A model generated the notes under the pieces. The model was not told the origin of the DNA, ran no database searches, and saw nothing but the letters and a program-made list of their open reading frames with translations. 64,000 nt of DNA from Isoetes taiwanensis (Eukaryota; Streptophyta; Lycopodiopsida; Isoetales; Isoetaceae), in contig JAJEKV010000023.1 in the NCBI GenBank assembly GCA_021234155.1, forward strand, positions 5,041,945-5,105,944. Reading direction: 5' to 3'. Positions 9,964 to 22,557 of this stretch are shown here, one piece after another; the stretch's first letter is position 1, and each line of letters starts with the position of its first letter. A program made the position numbers and the translations under genes.

Positions 9964-11676
9964 ACACGTGTCATCCATATCATCCATACTTCATGCCACC
10001 TCATCAAAAATCATTTTTTTGACTAGGGGAAAAGATGGTTACCAACCCTTAGGTGCCACATCTTCACCATTTTGCCACCTCACCAAATCCCATGCCTAGT
10101 CACTTCATTTTTTTCATCAAAAAATCAAAGTATTCCATTCGAAAATTTGATGATACTACGGTAGCCCTCATGAAATCATGCCACGGCACAAACATTCTTG
10201 AAAAAAGAGTTTATATTGACCTTCTAAATGGCTTTCTTGGGAAGCGTGCCTCATTGAAAAATGGTAAAACCTACCTACATCTACCCCCATCTATCTACCC
10301 TCTCATCCCTCGCCAAGTGGCCCCCCCTGGCATGCCAAGTCGAAACACGAGCCGAGCTTGGCGTGGGAGAGGAGACCGTGTCGATAAAGCGAGGCAATGG
10401 ATCTATATTTATACCTTGGCCTATTTTTTCATTCACTTTTGTGGGATATTTCTTCGCAAGAAAAATCAAGAACCCTAAAATTTGCAGGCCAAGAAGCGGA
10501 TTTTTAGCATTTGGAAACTACCTAATCATGACTATATCCTCCCGATTTAACTTTGAAAGTGATCTCAAGAACCCTAAGCCTGTGCTAAGCAACGAGTAAT
10601 CTGTTGGATTTTGCAAGAATTGAAAGCGAGCGAGCATTTTTCAAAGGGGGCAAATCGATTGGGGAAATTTCAAGGCCCTTTTGCGCATTTGGGAGATTGT
10701 CATTACGAAATACATGACAGTGCGATCTTCTGCTTGTGGATTTGACCTTCCTTGCTGCATCAATTTACTCGATTGAGCAGTAAAGCTGATCAAATATTCT
10801 GTCCGATTCTGGAAGTATTCTTGGCTCATGAATTGTGAGCCATTGGAAGTTTATGTGAGACTCCTGTTATGATTGTCAAGTGAATGAAAATCCGACTTTG
10901 GTATAATTCTCTTTTCTCAACTTTCTTTTCAAGGAAATTTATGCATATCTGCTAAATATTGTGCTAATTTTTAAACACATTGGATATTAGTGAAATCCTG
11001 CTTAGGCTTCATAGGAATAGTTAAAAATATAAACATTAGTTGAAACTAAGTCCTAGTTATTTTCTCATCGATAAGAGCCAAAGCCTATCTTTTTAAGCTA
11101 CAAACTCCTCTATTCTTATCAATATCCAAGTAATTCTCTTCTACTTTGTCTCGGGGAAAAGCAAAACATCTAGATAAATATCTACGTCATAAAAAAACCT
11201 GATGCATGGGTGGCAAATTACTCCTGTTCACCCAAAGCATTTCAAATAAACCCAAAAGAGGTGTTGTACGTCATCTACAAGAGCAATTTGATTGGTCACG
11301 GTTGTCCCGGATCAAAAAAAAAATATTTCACAAAACATCGAGAATTTCTGCTGCTCTTAGAGGGCATTGACCGATTTTTGACTAGGGGGGCATATAATTT
11401 TCAAGTATCTAGAATAGTCGACTTCAAAAAGGTCTTGCACATTCTTAATACTATTTGTTGGGATCACATTCATACATTCTTCAAGATAAATCTTCCAGTT
11501 ATCTGCACTTGGCATTGAAAAGAGAATACAAGTTTTTTTCTTGAAATGGGAAAGCTGTACTAACAGGCTTGTGGTGAGAAGTTTTTGCAAAATTTAGGTT
11601 CCAGTGGTTGCACGAAGCAACACGGAGGTCCTAAACCATTCTAGTTGAGGGTTTTTGCGGGGATTACCCTCAGCGA
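9964..11676 (+). repeat. Family-D LTR, solo-like copy (Y1)
   Basis: It is nearly identical to the LTR parts of element D at 23991-25734 and 35657-37406. Its left neighbour is the one seen at D's 5' LTR (truncated family-A LTR) and its right neighbour is the one seen at D's 3' LTR (flank X), with no internal region between. That is the structure expected of a solo LTR. TATA-like sequence lies near 10400. No gene is seen. Many differences from the other copies fall at CCTGG or CTG sites. Confidence 0.85.
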
Positions 11677-12084
11677 GGGGGCATGACTAAGTTATTCATA
11701 TAACTTAGCCAACCCGAGTTAAGACCATTTTCCCGCGTGGCCTTAACCTATTGGGCACCCGCCACACGGACTTACCCTATTGGAGCCACGTGGCATAACA
11801 TGTGAACCCTAACCTATAAAGGCCTAACCCTAGGCCTCTTTTCTGGCTCCAACAGTCTGGGAACCTTCTTCGCGCGCGAAACTCCGTTTTGAGAACCGTC
11901 TGCTGTGGCACAGCATAGCATGGCAGCCCCCAGAGCGTGAGCGCATCAGCAGTAGTGGGAGCTACCTCAAACACCTCGAAGACCATGGAGATTGGGGAGG
12001 CGGGAAGGAGTTCTTGAGGCGGGTAGATTTCTTTGTAGATCATCGGAAGTTAGGACTCGGATGAGTTAACATTCGTGACCTTAT
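11677..12084 (+). promoter_or_regulatory. Flank X, promoter-like block, copy 1 (likely an LTR)
   Basis: The block starts GGGGGCATGACTAAG. It has a perfect 9-bp inverted repeat CTAAGTTAT/ATAACTTAG (11687-11708), a G-box CCACGTGG (11786-11793) and a TATA box in CCTATAAAGG (11813-11822). This looks like the U3/R part of an LTR, probably the 5' LTR of chromovirus-like remnant F, whose internal sequence resumes after the family-A element. The last five bases, CTTAT (12080-12084), are the target duplication of element B. Confidence 0.6.
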
Positions 12085-12661
12085 TGTTAGTCCGTGCCTC
12101 ACATGCAGGGACTATTCATCACCTCTGACAGACGAGGTCAAGCTCAAGGATCCTCGGTCGACCCACGGGTCAGCCATCAAAGGCTCGTGAGAAGACAAAA
12201 GCGGCGAGACCACCTTGATCAAAAGCGTGGCCGAATCAACAAGAGCCCTTTCGGACAAGTGGCGGCGCGTCACCGCCAGCGTCGGCGTCCGGCGTGATTC
12301 TAGGCACTTCAAGAGGCACCGCCAACATTCACCGCAAATCGGGCCTCCTTCGAGAGTCGGCATAGAGATCGATCGAGTGTCTATATTGGGCCAAAGGCCA
12401 TTGTACTATATATGAGTAGAGCTAGCACATGAGTTTTTAGATGAGTTTTGAGTCTTGTCTCCTTTCCGGTTTTCTCTCTATTGCGAGAGCTCATGTATGT
12501 TCATCATTGATATCAAAGGAAGCTTATCATTTTTTCTCTCATTTGTTCTGTTTTTCTTCTCTTCTTGCAAATCCCGTGACATAGTCCCAGGACTCTCTGT
12601 TAGATCCACGGGTCCTCCGGAGGAATTTGTCTTCGGGGAGTTCGAACCCGGACCCCAAACA
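12085..12661 (+). repeat. 5' LTR of element B
   Basis: A 577-bp LTR with TG...CA ends. The TATA region CTATATAT is at 12406-12413, so U3 is about 350 bp. Downstream come a pyrimidine-rich stretch and the CCAAACA end. No primer binding site starting with TGG is legible just after 12661; the copies disagree in this region. Confidence 0.95.
12406..12413 (+). promoter_or_regulatory. TATA box in LTR of element B
   Basis: CTATATAT within TTGTACTATATATGAG, conserved in every family-A LTR (also about 8859, 22875, 38143 and 48569). It is the likely pol II promoter for the genomic RNA. Confidence 0.7.
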
Positions 12662-15420
12662 ATGCATTTCTTGCGGTGCGATTCCATCCTACTTTCTTAC
12701 ATGCGCCATATGCGTGGTAATTTCACGCCGGAAGAACTCCTTTCTCAGGCGGCCTCTGGCTTGGGCGCCATCGGCGTCGGCTGATGCGACATGTATGGAT
12801 CTGCTTATGACATAGAGGAGGCCATCTTCGATCTAGGGCTTTCGGTCGGCGCCACCCACCCCTCGTGTCTGTCTGCGTCGGTTCCCGCCCCAAAGCGTGC
12901 AAACATTGCTCACAACCTCAGTCCCCTCATCACTATCGGGGAGCCTTATCGAGGCTCAACCTTCTCAACCGTACTTTCATACCCCCGAACATGCCTACAT
13001 CCATCATTCTTCGGGCCATACGCCTCTTCCTTCACAACCATCATCTCCCCGGGTGGGCTATCTATCCACGCGTCTCCTTTTGCGCCTACCAGGGGAATAT
13101 CCTTTCCCCCACGTTTCCCCTTTGCCCTTCCTGTTTTACAACCTTACGGATCTCAAAACCAATGCTCCGGCTACTTGGTTTCTCAACGCGAGTCACCCCT
13201 TCATCGAGGGTCCTTCGGGCACCATGCCACATCCAACTCAACCTCAATATCCTCACTATCTTTGTTCTGTCCAGCCCAAAGACACTTTCACATCTACCTT
13301 TCGGACTGAAGCGACTTATCCCACCTTTGGCAACACGAAAGGCAAACCGTTAGACCAAAGTGCTCAGGCCCACATGGAAGAATTTGAGGCTCTAGCTGTC
13401 CTAAATGGTCATCGCAACCTCAACTGAAATTCCACATCTTTTCCACCACCTGCGTGGCTCTCCTCATCAATGGCTCATGTCCAACAAAGCCATTGGAAAC
13501 AAGACTGGTCCGAAATGAGGCTGCTTTTACGTCTCATTATGGAACCACGGATGATGATCAACTTCATCTCAAGCAACTCAATGAACTTCAACAAGAGCCC
13601 ACAGAGTCTGCGGGGATTTTTGCGGATCGACTTCACATTCGCTAAGTAAGCTCAAGGAGTACCCCACCACGAGCGGATTTTGGTGCGGTTTCTCCAAGGA
13701 CTTCCTCCAGCCTATTCGACTCATGGTGAATACTGCGTCCCAAGACTTTGGAGCGGGGCTATCGACCTTGTCAATCACTTTCGATCAATGTTTCCTCGAG
13801 GCGTGGCTCTTCAAGAGCTCCCGTTCATTCCACTGTCATGGTTCCACAAGCAATTTATTCAGCCTCAACACGCTAATCCCAGCGGTAGCGGTCAAATCTG
13901 GTGCCATATTTGCAAATACCAAGGCCATTTGGCAAATGAGTGCAACTCCACCAATGGCCCGCCTCATTGCAAGCGATGCAACATGTGCAATCATGCCGCG
14001 GAAGAGTGCACTCGCGCACTCATCCCACACCGTTCGCAACAAAATGGTTTATCAAGTGCAAACCACACCTCAAAGAACAATCGCACTATCGCCTGACCAC
14101 CACTTCAGGTGCAACCCGCGCAACTCTATCGACGCGGGGGCAACCACGGGGATCCAACCCCGTCCTCCTTTTGATCCTTCTAAAGCTCGGTGTTATCCTT
14201 TGTCAAGAATGGGGTCATACCACCCCGGCGTGTCCTCAACTTCCACAAGTTCAGGTACGGCTTCACGGCACAAATCGGACCACATCGGTCCGCCTCACGG
14301 CTTACCAACTACGGATTGCTAATGGCAAACAAGGCCGAGACCAGTTCTTAGAAGCCACCAAGAGCGCCTCGGCAATCACGCTATCAACCAGCTCCAACAA
14401 ATCAACCTCATTTGGATCAACAAGCACAAGAGGAAATTTTTCGGGCACTTAATCCTCCAGTCCGGCCCGTCAAATTGGGTTGGTTTAGTTTTCACGCCCG
14501 GACCAAGGCATCCGTCCCTTGACCATTATTCGAATGGCACATAACCGGCCTTTGCGGTTGACACCATTCCTCATGAGGACCGAAAAAAAGGTTCACTTTG
14601 CACCTGACTTGGAGAAGCTCATGCCACATGTCATGCCAAAAGTTTGCCAAAGCATTTTGAACCTCATGCAAAAGCTTTGAAGGCCGCACATTGGCAAACG
14701 TTCATGCCACCACCACGAGCTCAACAAAGACAAGATACCCCTTCCACATCTCAACCTCCACGCTCTCGGGCGTATCCCAATATTGCTGCCGAGGGTTGAC
14801 TTACTCAAAGTTCTTTGCTTCACTACCACGCACTCCCGCACCCGAGTGGAACCAGCAGATCCTTTTTCTCATGTGCCTCTAGAACTCCAAGAGGAGCTAG
14901 CCAAGATCAAAATTCCTTTAAGCTTGGCAACCATTTTGAAACTCTATCCGCTCTCAAGGACGAGTTACCACTCCCAAGCTGTTTTAGTTGGGGCTGTGGC
15001 TACTACCTCTACACCCACGGTCCATGCCACGGTGGGTAATCGGCAAGTCAACCATGTTCAAATAGATGGAGGTAGCGCAGTCAATCTCATCACGGATAAA
15101 CTCCGCCAAACAAATGGGCATCACACAACTCTTTTCGTGCCCCATATGACATCAAGTTGGCTAATGGCCATATCCGCGCGACCTCAAGGCGTCACACACC
15201 TCTTCTTCACATCAACATCGGTGATCTCCGCTTCCCCATGGAATTTGGAGTTTGGAAAGGCTGGCGAAGATCCGGTGACTATGAAATGTTGGTCGGCGGA
15301 CCTTTTCTCCGCCAGGGCAAAGAGTATCCATTCTTGGGCCCGCGGACGGTTAGTCATCAACGATGGTCATCTCAATGCCACCATGGACTTGCAAACGAGG
15401 CGGGGATCATTTTACGGTGA
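12662..15420 (+). pseudogene. gag: Gag-protease of element B, frameshifted
   Basis: A leader of uncertain coding status is followed by a Pro/Ser/Tyr/His-rich gag N-terminus (readable at 12897-13427). The capsid region follows in pieces to about 13800. The first zinc knuckle is near 13900-14030, and the second, near 14190-14235, is out of frame. Protease reads VNHVQIDGGSAVNLITDKLR near 15045-15110. At least eight frame changes separate these parts. The gag start codon cannot be fixed, because copies B and C differ by several indels at about 12690-12850. Confidence 0.75.
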
Positions 15421-16036
15421 CAATGCGGAACCCTCTTTCTCGAACCGCAGTTCGAAGAAGCTCAGAATATTTATCAAGTTCGGGCTCCACTGCGAGTGCG
15501 CCTCTGTCATCCTACCCGAATATGCTGATCCTTGGGGAGAAATGACTCTTGATCGGGGACCGGTGGCTGCTTTGCTTTGACCCTTACACGGCTCCTTGCA
15601 ATCGAATCCAACGTGTTGATCACTTTTCAGAGGCTGAACCTCCCGCAACTCCTGTTGATGTACCGCATTTGTCATGAAGCAACCTCTGGATGGATGAAAC
15701 TAAGCAACCCCTCTTTTTCACCACGCAAAGTTACCCGCGCATCGGTTATGCTCCAACCTCCACGCACACATTGTCCGGGATCTTGGTAATACCCCATATT
15801 CGGACTCAGTAGAGATTGTGGGCGTCGGCAACAATCAACCCGTCCGCATTCTTTGCCAAATCTTCCGGCTCCTTATCGTAGCGTGGCCGTCAAAGGCATT
15901 CACAAAATTCAAACACATTTTCGCACGGAGTTCTGAGAGATCTTCGGGGGAATCAACAAAAGCTTGGGGAACTCACCATTCCTACCAAATCGATGCCGCC
16001 CGATTAGCAGTAGCGGCGATGCCGGCTCAACCCTAA

Positions 16037-17290
16037 TTACCGCGTGATCGCGTCAAGGCGGAAATTGACAAACTCCTTGCTGCGGGTTTGATCTATGAAG
16101 TCAAACATTGCGAATGGGTGAGCCCCATCGTCATTGCCCTTAAACACAATGGTAAGATCCGAGTCGTGTGTGGACTATCGGAAACTCAATCGGGCCCGCG
16201 GGCGTGATCATTTTCCACTTCCTTCACGGACCAGGTTACGGAGGAGGTAGGCTGGACATGAGATGTACTCCTTCATGGATGGTTTTACGGCTACAATCGG
16301 ATCTCAATCAAAGAATCTGATCAACTCAAGACTACTTTCACCACCCCGTGGGGCACTTTTGCCTACAAGGTGGTTCCTTTTGGCTTATCAAACTCTCCAT
16401 CCACGTTTCAACGCATCATGCTCTCAGTTTTTCATGATTTCATGAAGGAAAATCCCTTCTTGCAAATTTTTCAAGATGACTTCTCGCCCTCTGATTCCAT
16501 GGCTGACCATTTGGATAAATTGGAACTCGTCTTCCAGAAATGTGATGAGTCCGGCATTAGTCTCAATCCTGAGAAATGCACCTTTTGCGTCACCTCTGGT
16601 GTCCTGTTAGGCCATGTTGTCAGCAAAGCAGGTATCACCACAGATCCTGCCAAAATCAGTTGTGTGCTCAAGGCTCAAGCACCAGCCAATATCAAGGAGA
16701 CACGCTCTTTCCTGGGTAAGGTCAATTATTACTCCACCTTCATACCTGGACTAGCAGCCATTGCAGATCCCATTCATAAACTCACGGGTGACGAATCTAC
16801 CTGGGCTTGGAATTCCCAGGCGGATGCTGCTTTCCAACAGCTGAAGCTTTTGCTTACTCAGGCACCGGTTCTTGTTCCTCCTCAATGGGACAAGCCCTTT
16901 CACGTTCATGTCGATGTCTCGGCGTTTGCTATTGGAGCTGTTCTTTCTCAAGAATATGATGCGCACACTGACAAACCAAATCGCTACGCCAGCCGAAAAC
17001 TCAATTCTGGCGGCGCAACTATTACGCCCGCGGGCGTGAAGCTTTGGGTCTCATTTTTTGTGTCCAACACTTCCGTCATTACCTTTTGGGCGGTCAAATC
17101 AAGTTCTTTGTGGACCACCAAGCACTCCTCTATTTGATCAACAAGTCCCGCCCACGGGCGCATTGCTCGTCGGGTCCTCTTTCTGCGAGGAATTTGCTCC
17201 TTTTGAAATCGTTCATAAAAGTAGGCAAATCTCATGTAGTCGGATTATCTTTCACGCATCCACACGGATGATCCCTCAAGCTGGAGTCTC
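16037..17290 (+). pseudogene. pol: RT and RNase H of element B
   Basis: RT begins after a broken linker. The fingers (about 16040-16330) are frameshifted. From 16370 to 17137 one frame of 255 codons carries PFGLSNSPSTFQR, the catalytic FQDD and, without a break, the start of RNase H (KPFHVHVDVSAF). This shows RT and RNase H form a continuous frame in the intact element, which is broken in copy A near 3400. The clean frame ends where copy B reads GGCGGCGCAACTATTACGCC (from 17007) against GCTGAGCGCAACTATTCTGCC in copy A. Confidence 0.8.
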
Positions 17291-17429
17291 GAGGCGCCTT
17301 TCACGATGCTCGGCTCCTTTAGTAGCGGCAACACCACATTGGTTCCATGATTTTCAGCGGTACCTCCTCACGGGTGCTCTTCCACGGAAAGGCGAGGCGC
17401 TCTCTCACGCTTAGCGGCAATCCCGTCGC

Positions 17430-18652
17430 CATCAATTTCTCAGAGGTCCGTGACTACACCATGGTTGCAGGACATCTCTACAAAAGGGTAAGGACACCAT
17501 CCTTCGATTATTTGTGTTCTACCTCATGAAGTTCGGATATTGTTAGAAGCTCATCAAGGGCTAGGTGGTGGTCATTTTCATGGTGACACCACGGCACGCA
17601 TAAAATCCTTTCATTTGGGTATTATTGGCCCACGCTCTTCAAAGATGCTCACGCCCACGCCGTGTGGCCGCTGACCCTACGGGTGGGGCGCCCCACGACC
17701 CGTGGCGGCTCTTCCCTTGGGCCCGGTCGCCCGCGCCACTTCCCTTCAGCAAATGGGGAATGGACTTTGTGGGACCTATAGATCCTCTGTGGCGGCACAC
17801 CCGTGCGATACATTCTGGTTCTCCGACTTCGCCACCAAATGGGCGGAAGCTTGTGCACTTCCGGACAACAACTGCGGCAAACACGGCTAGGGTCCTCTAT
17901 CAACAAATTATCACGCGATTGGTGCCCCACGGGCTGGTCGGTGACCGTGGTGTCCATTTCATCAATCATACTATCAAGGAGGCGGCGGATTATCTCGATA
18001 CATCATCACAAGAGCACACCTTACTATCCTCAAGGTAATGGTTTGGCGAAAGCATCAACAAAACTACGGTCACCATTCTCAAGAAAATTTGTGGCGCTTC
18101 CCCGCCAGTTAGCGGACAAAACTTCCCTCTTGTTCTTTGGGCCTACAATACTTGTTTCAAGATTGCTACGGTCACACTCCTTTTAAATTGGTTTATGGTG
18201 GGAAGCTCTCATGCCGTTTGAATACATCCTTCCAACACTCCGTTTTCAAGCGGCTCTTGCTCATAATCCCTGTTTGCACTCAAAGAAAGGGTCTATCAAT
18301 TAGAGCAGTTGGATGAACCCGACGGGATGCTTATATTCGTGTTCTCCATGGACAACGAGTTGCAAAAATCTTTACATGACAAGCGTCGAAGACAAAAACA
18401 TTCAAAGAAGGCGATTTGGTTCTTCTTTATGATTCGGTACAAAAATTTTTCGGGTAAACTCAAGTTTCGTTGGCTTGGCCCTTATCAAATTGTTCAAGTG
18501 GTTAGACCAGCGTTTTCCAAGCTGGCGAGTTAGATGGCACTCCATTACCTACATTGGTTAATGGTTTTCGTCTCAAAACATTTCATCACCCGGCGGACGA
18601 AAATCAACAAGCAGTCTGAGTTCAAGGCGCCAAACACCACGAGAGAAAGTGA
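17430..18652 (+). pseudogene. pol: Integrase of element B, frameshifted
   Basis: The order of blocks is as in copy A: the His pair of the zinc finger near 17550-17590, the DFVGPI block near 17765, a damaged first Asp region near 17820, SDRG-like sequence near 17940, YYPQGNGLA near 18022 and the C-terminal FRWLGPYQIVQVVRP near 18465. The end is the TGA at 18650-18652. It is broken by many small indels. Confidence 0.7.
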
Positions 18653-19582
18653 CTAGAAAGCGGCATATTCTATTATAGTGGAGATTTTTTACAAAATGTG
18701 GGCTTGACCCAGCTATTTCGCTATGGGCGCGCCCTATATACAAAAAGCGGGCTCGAGCCCTATCTACTAGGTCCTAAGAGGAAAAACCCTCTACTCGGGT
18801 TTGGAGGCGGAGGTGATGCGGAGGAGATGGTAGAGGTTACTTTCGGGATCAGCGAAGGTGCGAGAACCACCTCCATCCCGTTGGTCTTGGTCGGGATGTT
18901 CAGCCATCCCGGCACACCGGCCGTCCATTCGAATGCCACGGTTGTGGCAGCGCCCGAAGGTCGAACAATTCATCTTGCGGGTAATCCCTCCCGGCGGTTT
19001 CGTGGGCATAGTGCGGTCCTCGTTCAAACCCGGCGACCATCTTGGCGCCATCGGATGCCGCCGTTACTCCGGTTCGTCTTATATAGCCAAGCGAGGAACT
19101 CCTTGTCGGCGTGGACCAATCACACAAATCGCCAGCGTGTTTTGCAATGCAAAATTTGTTTCTAAAATGAGAATCTTTTCTCCCGCATATCTAGCCATGG
19201 TACCTTCCGCCACATTCCTTTTAATGATATCCCACTTGAGGTACCCGGCATTGAATGCAATTTCTTCTTTTCACGCCCGTCGAACATTAATGTGTGTCCT
19301 TTGCCCCTGTCACATCCGATCCTTCTTTCCGTCTCATCCTCACCGTTCATTGCTTCTCCCTTCGTTTTTGGGACTTAGCCAAATTTTGCCTCTCAATACA
19401 CTTCTTGGCATCTTTTGACACTGGCACCATCAGCGGTTCGGTTTAAGCCCTCTTCATACCTCTTAAGCCTCGGTTTGCGCCCTAAAAAAAACCTTTTAGT
19501 TCTTCTTGCGCCCTTGTCCTCCGTGCTTTCGACTTTCGTCCTCCGCCTTTGAATCACTCTTAGTTTTACGCAAATCGTTACC

Positions 19583-22479
19583 ATGGCTGCCCCAAGATTT
19601 TCTACACTTCAACTCTTTGCTCCCAAGGATCCGGCTCTTTTTGCATCTGTATCCTTCTTGGCGCCCACTTTCCGTGAAGCCCTTGTTGGCCCAAATAAAG
19701 AAGTCATTTGAGCATACAAGCTTTCTGAATTCTCTCAAATGGAACTTCCGGCTCCCAATCGACCCGGTTGATGCGGTTCATCGCCAATATCGTTAACGAC
19801 CCCATAAAGGCTACACCACTATGGTCGATGGCACCACCATTTCGCCTGACTCAACATTTGATTTACGAGGTATTTCATATTCCCTTGCACACCCCTTGTG
19901 TATCATGGTCTGTCATACAGGATCTCGATGTCACAGAGTTTGGTGCACCTGCTTATCATGCCAATGTCCATCGTCGACCAATATCGACAAGCCTCCACGA
20001 AACCTTTGTTAAATTTACGTGGCGCAAGTTCTTGGGTATTCTATCAAGAACACCCATATCAATAAGCCTTTCTATAACCTGGTCATCACTGCTACACACT
20101 CCAACCACCACATAGATTGGCCCCAAATGATGTTCTATCGTCTTCTCCAAGAAATGGACCGCCTTCGGGGTGCCACTTCCATTTCTGAAGTTTCTGTGGG
20201 AGGCCACTTTCAAGCCCTCATCCGTCATTACTTCCCTCCCACACCACAAAATTCTCATAATTCCACTCAGCGCTCCCTTCCAATGACTAACCGAGCTGGC
20301 ACTTCACGCCCTTCTTCCCCTGGTCATGTCCAAAGTCCGCACACCCATGTCACTGTCTCCTCCTCGCTACACCATCCGGTTCACACCATCTTTCCCAAAC
20401 ATCACAAACCGGGCAATAGCGGCTCCACCACCACAACACCCTCGTCGGTTGTTATATCGATTATCGGCCGGGATGCTCAAGCTGCTTTGCTCTCAAATTA
20501 CAAGAATCCCAAGGCGGCTCTTATGGCGAGGGGTTCAATGGGCACTAGAGGCCTCGATGCGGTACACGGGACCTTCAAGCCGCAAGCTGCCCAAGTTGCA
20601 ACTTTGGAGGCCAAACTTCAAGACAAGCCGCGGCTCTCTTACAGGCTCATGCGGATCTCAAAAGTGCACAAGATCAAGTCAGCCAACTTGCAGATCAACG
20701 GGCTCGGCTCAATCAGAAATACGAATTTATTGGAGCACAACAAGTCCAAAAGCAGCTCTCCACGAGTACCAAGGGCCTTGAGATATTGCTAAGCTCAGCG
20801 CCTTGTACTCGAACTTTGTGAAAATTTCAGCACTCAAGTTCAAAACCTTTCGGCAGCACGGGACGCTCAAGTTGCCTCCTTGACGGCTCGGCTTTTCTGC
20901 AGAACCTCTCGGCTCACCTCTCTTCAAGATCAGCTTTGAGAGGTGCGAAGCGAGAAGATCTTGGATGGCGGAGATTGCCGTGCCGTCTCAATACTCGGGG
21001 AAATCCTCCTCCCAGGTCAACACTTTCCGGAAAGCGGGTCCGTGACCCGATCCGCCCTGCTTTGCTAGAGCGGGACAACGGATCGTGATCTTGAACAACG
21101 GCTCTGACAAGCTATTGGTCTGGCGATGAGGCTCAAGCAAAACTTGGCGGCCATACCGCCATTCTTAGCGAGAATGCCTTTTGACTTCCAGTTCCTTCCT
21201 GCTATCGCGATTATGTGGTTGCTTTCGCCGCCACCTCTTCCTTTTCGAAGTGGCATGCGGCGGATGGACTGTGGATATTCCCCCTGGCAGTGCAGATTTT
21301 CTTGGTTGGCGAACTCTCCATTGAAGACAAAGGGTTGTCTTTGTGCCCTTGTGGTCTTTGATCTCATACCTTTGTGCCGATCCGGACTTTATCACCTTGA
21401 GTTGTTCAGCCCATGGCTTACATATTTCATGATTTCTATATCACGGGTGATACGGGAACACGAGGAAATGGGCCACGCCCGGCTCTTTCAGGGTGACCCC
21501 ACTGTGCAATGGGTGCTTCAGGATAACAATCCATATCTTGCGGATCCTGCTCAGACCCAAACTCTTCATCAGGAGTACATGCCTGAGCTTGCCAATCATT
21601 TATCTCTCTGGCAAGCGGAAGCCACCGCAATGAATAAGGAAGTATCTAGGACATCAGGATCTTCCCTATGCACAAATTTATATGCAGCACCTTGCCGGTT
21701 ATAATCAATTACGAGCTCTGTTGGATAGCAAGACGGTCCCCACGGGATGGGATAGCCCTCCTGTCAACTCTCAACTCTCTGCTTCTCTTTGGGATCGTTG
21801 GTGTCAAGCTCTTGATCCGGATCTTGTCGATCAATTCGGGGGACCGCTCCAAGCAACCCACACCCACGGGCATGGTTCCTTCTCCCTATGCTTCCCCACG
21901 GGTGTACCTCCCGCCCTGGGTTCACGACTTCCGATTGGCGCCTCCCTTTTTGGACCAAGGTCATGGATGGTCATGCGGATGGACTCCACCTCGGATCTCG
22001 GCGGATCTCGGTGGGATCCACGTTTTGTTCGCCGCTCACATTGGGAAGAAGGTGCCACTCACGGATACCACCACGAATTGGATCTACATTGCTAATGGCG
22101 TGGTTGGCAATGGCGGCGGATGCGCTTCATGGTTTTGACACCTTCTTGCGGGAATGCCACCACCTCACGATCCTTGATCCATCTTCAAAGCGAGGATTTT
22201 GTGCTGCTCTCAAATGCATTTTGCTAAGCTCCTTAAATCGGCGTCCCATTTTTTCACTTTGCAATCCGAATGCGGTGTCGGTGCCTTTGGACTCGGACTG
22301 TCTCCTCATGGAATGTCGGTACATTTCTTGAGGCGCCCATCTGCCCTTGAAGACATGGTGCGCTCTCGCTTTCTTATTGATGCGAGATCACGCCCTTGGC
22401 CAAAACACTCCTCCTGCTCTTCAAACACGCCGGGATCTCATTAGCCGATTACCATAATGGTGCCGTCCTCACTCCGTGA
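19583..22479 (+). pseudogene. Extra 3' ORF with coiled coil (element B)
   Basis: The ATG (ACCATGGCT, 19583) and the final TGA (22477-22479) bracket 2897 bp, about 965 codons if in frame. The N-terminal domain is best read at 20019-20300 (HIDWPQMMFYRLLQEMDRL). A Ser/Thr/Pro-rich linker and a coiled coil (about 20540-20870) follow. The C-terminal domain is read at about 21380-22140 (YNQLRALLDSKTVPTGWD, WDRWCQALDPDLVDQ). The two residue-rich domains and their spacing recur in copies A and C, which argues for a real protein of the element. Function unknown; an env-like or movement role would be guesswork. Confidence 0.6.
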
Positions 22480-22547
22480 GGATCACTTTCGAACAGATGG
22501 CTTCGCCCTCGAAACACTTCCTCCTTTTCTTCACTCGAGTGTCGTTT

Positions 22548-22557
22548 GGTGGGGAAG
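22548..22557 (+). other. Polypurine tract of element B
   Basis: GGTGGGGAAG lies directly before the TGTTAG of the 3' LTR, and the same sequence is at 48238-48247 in element C. It is the expected plus-strand primer. Confidence 0.85.
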
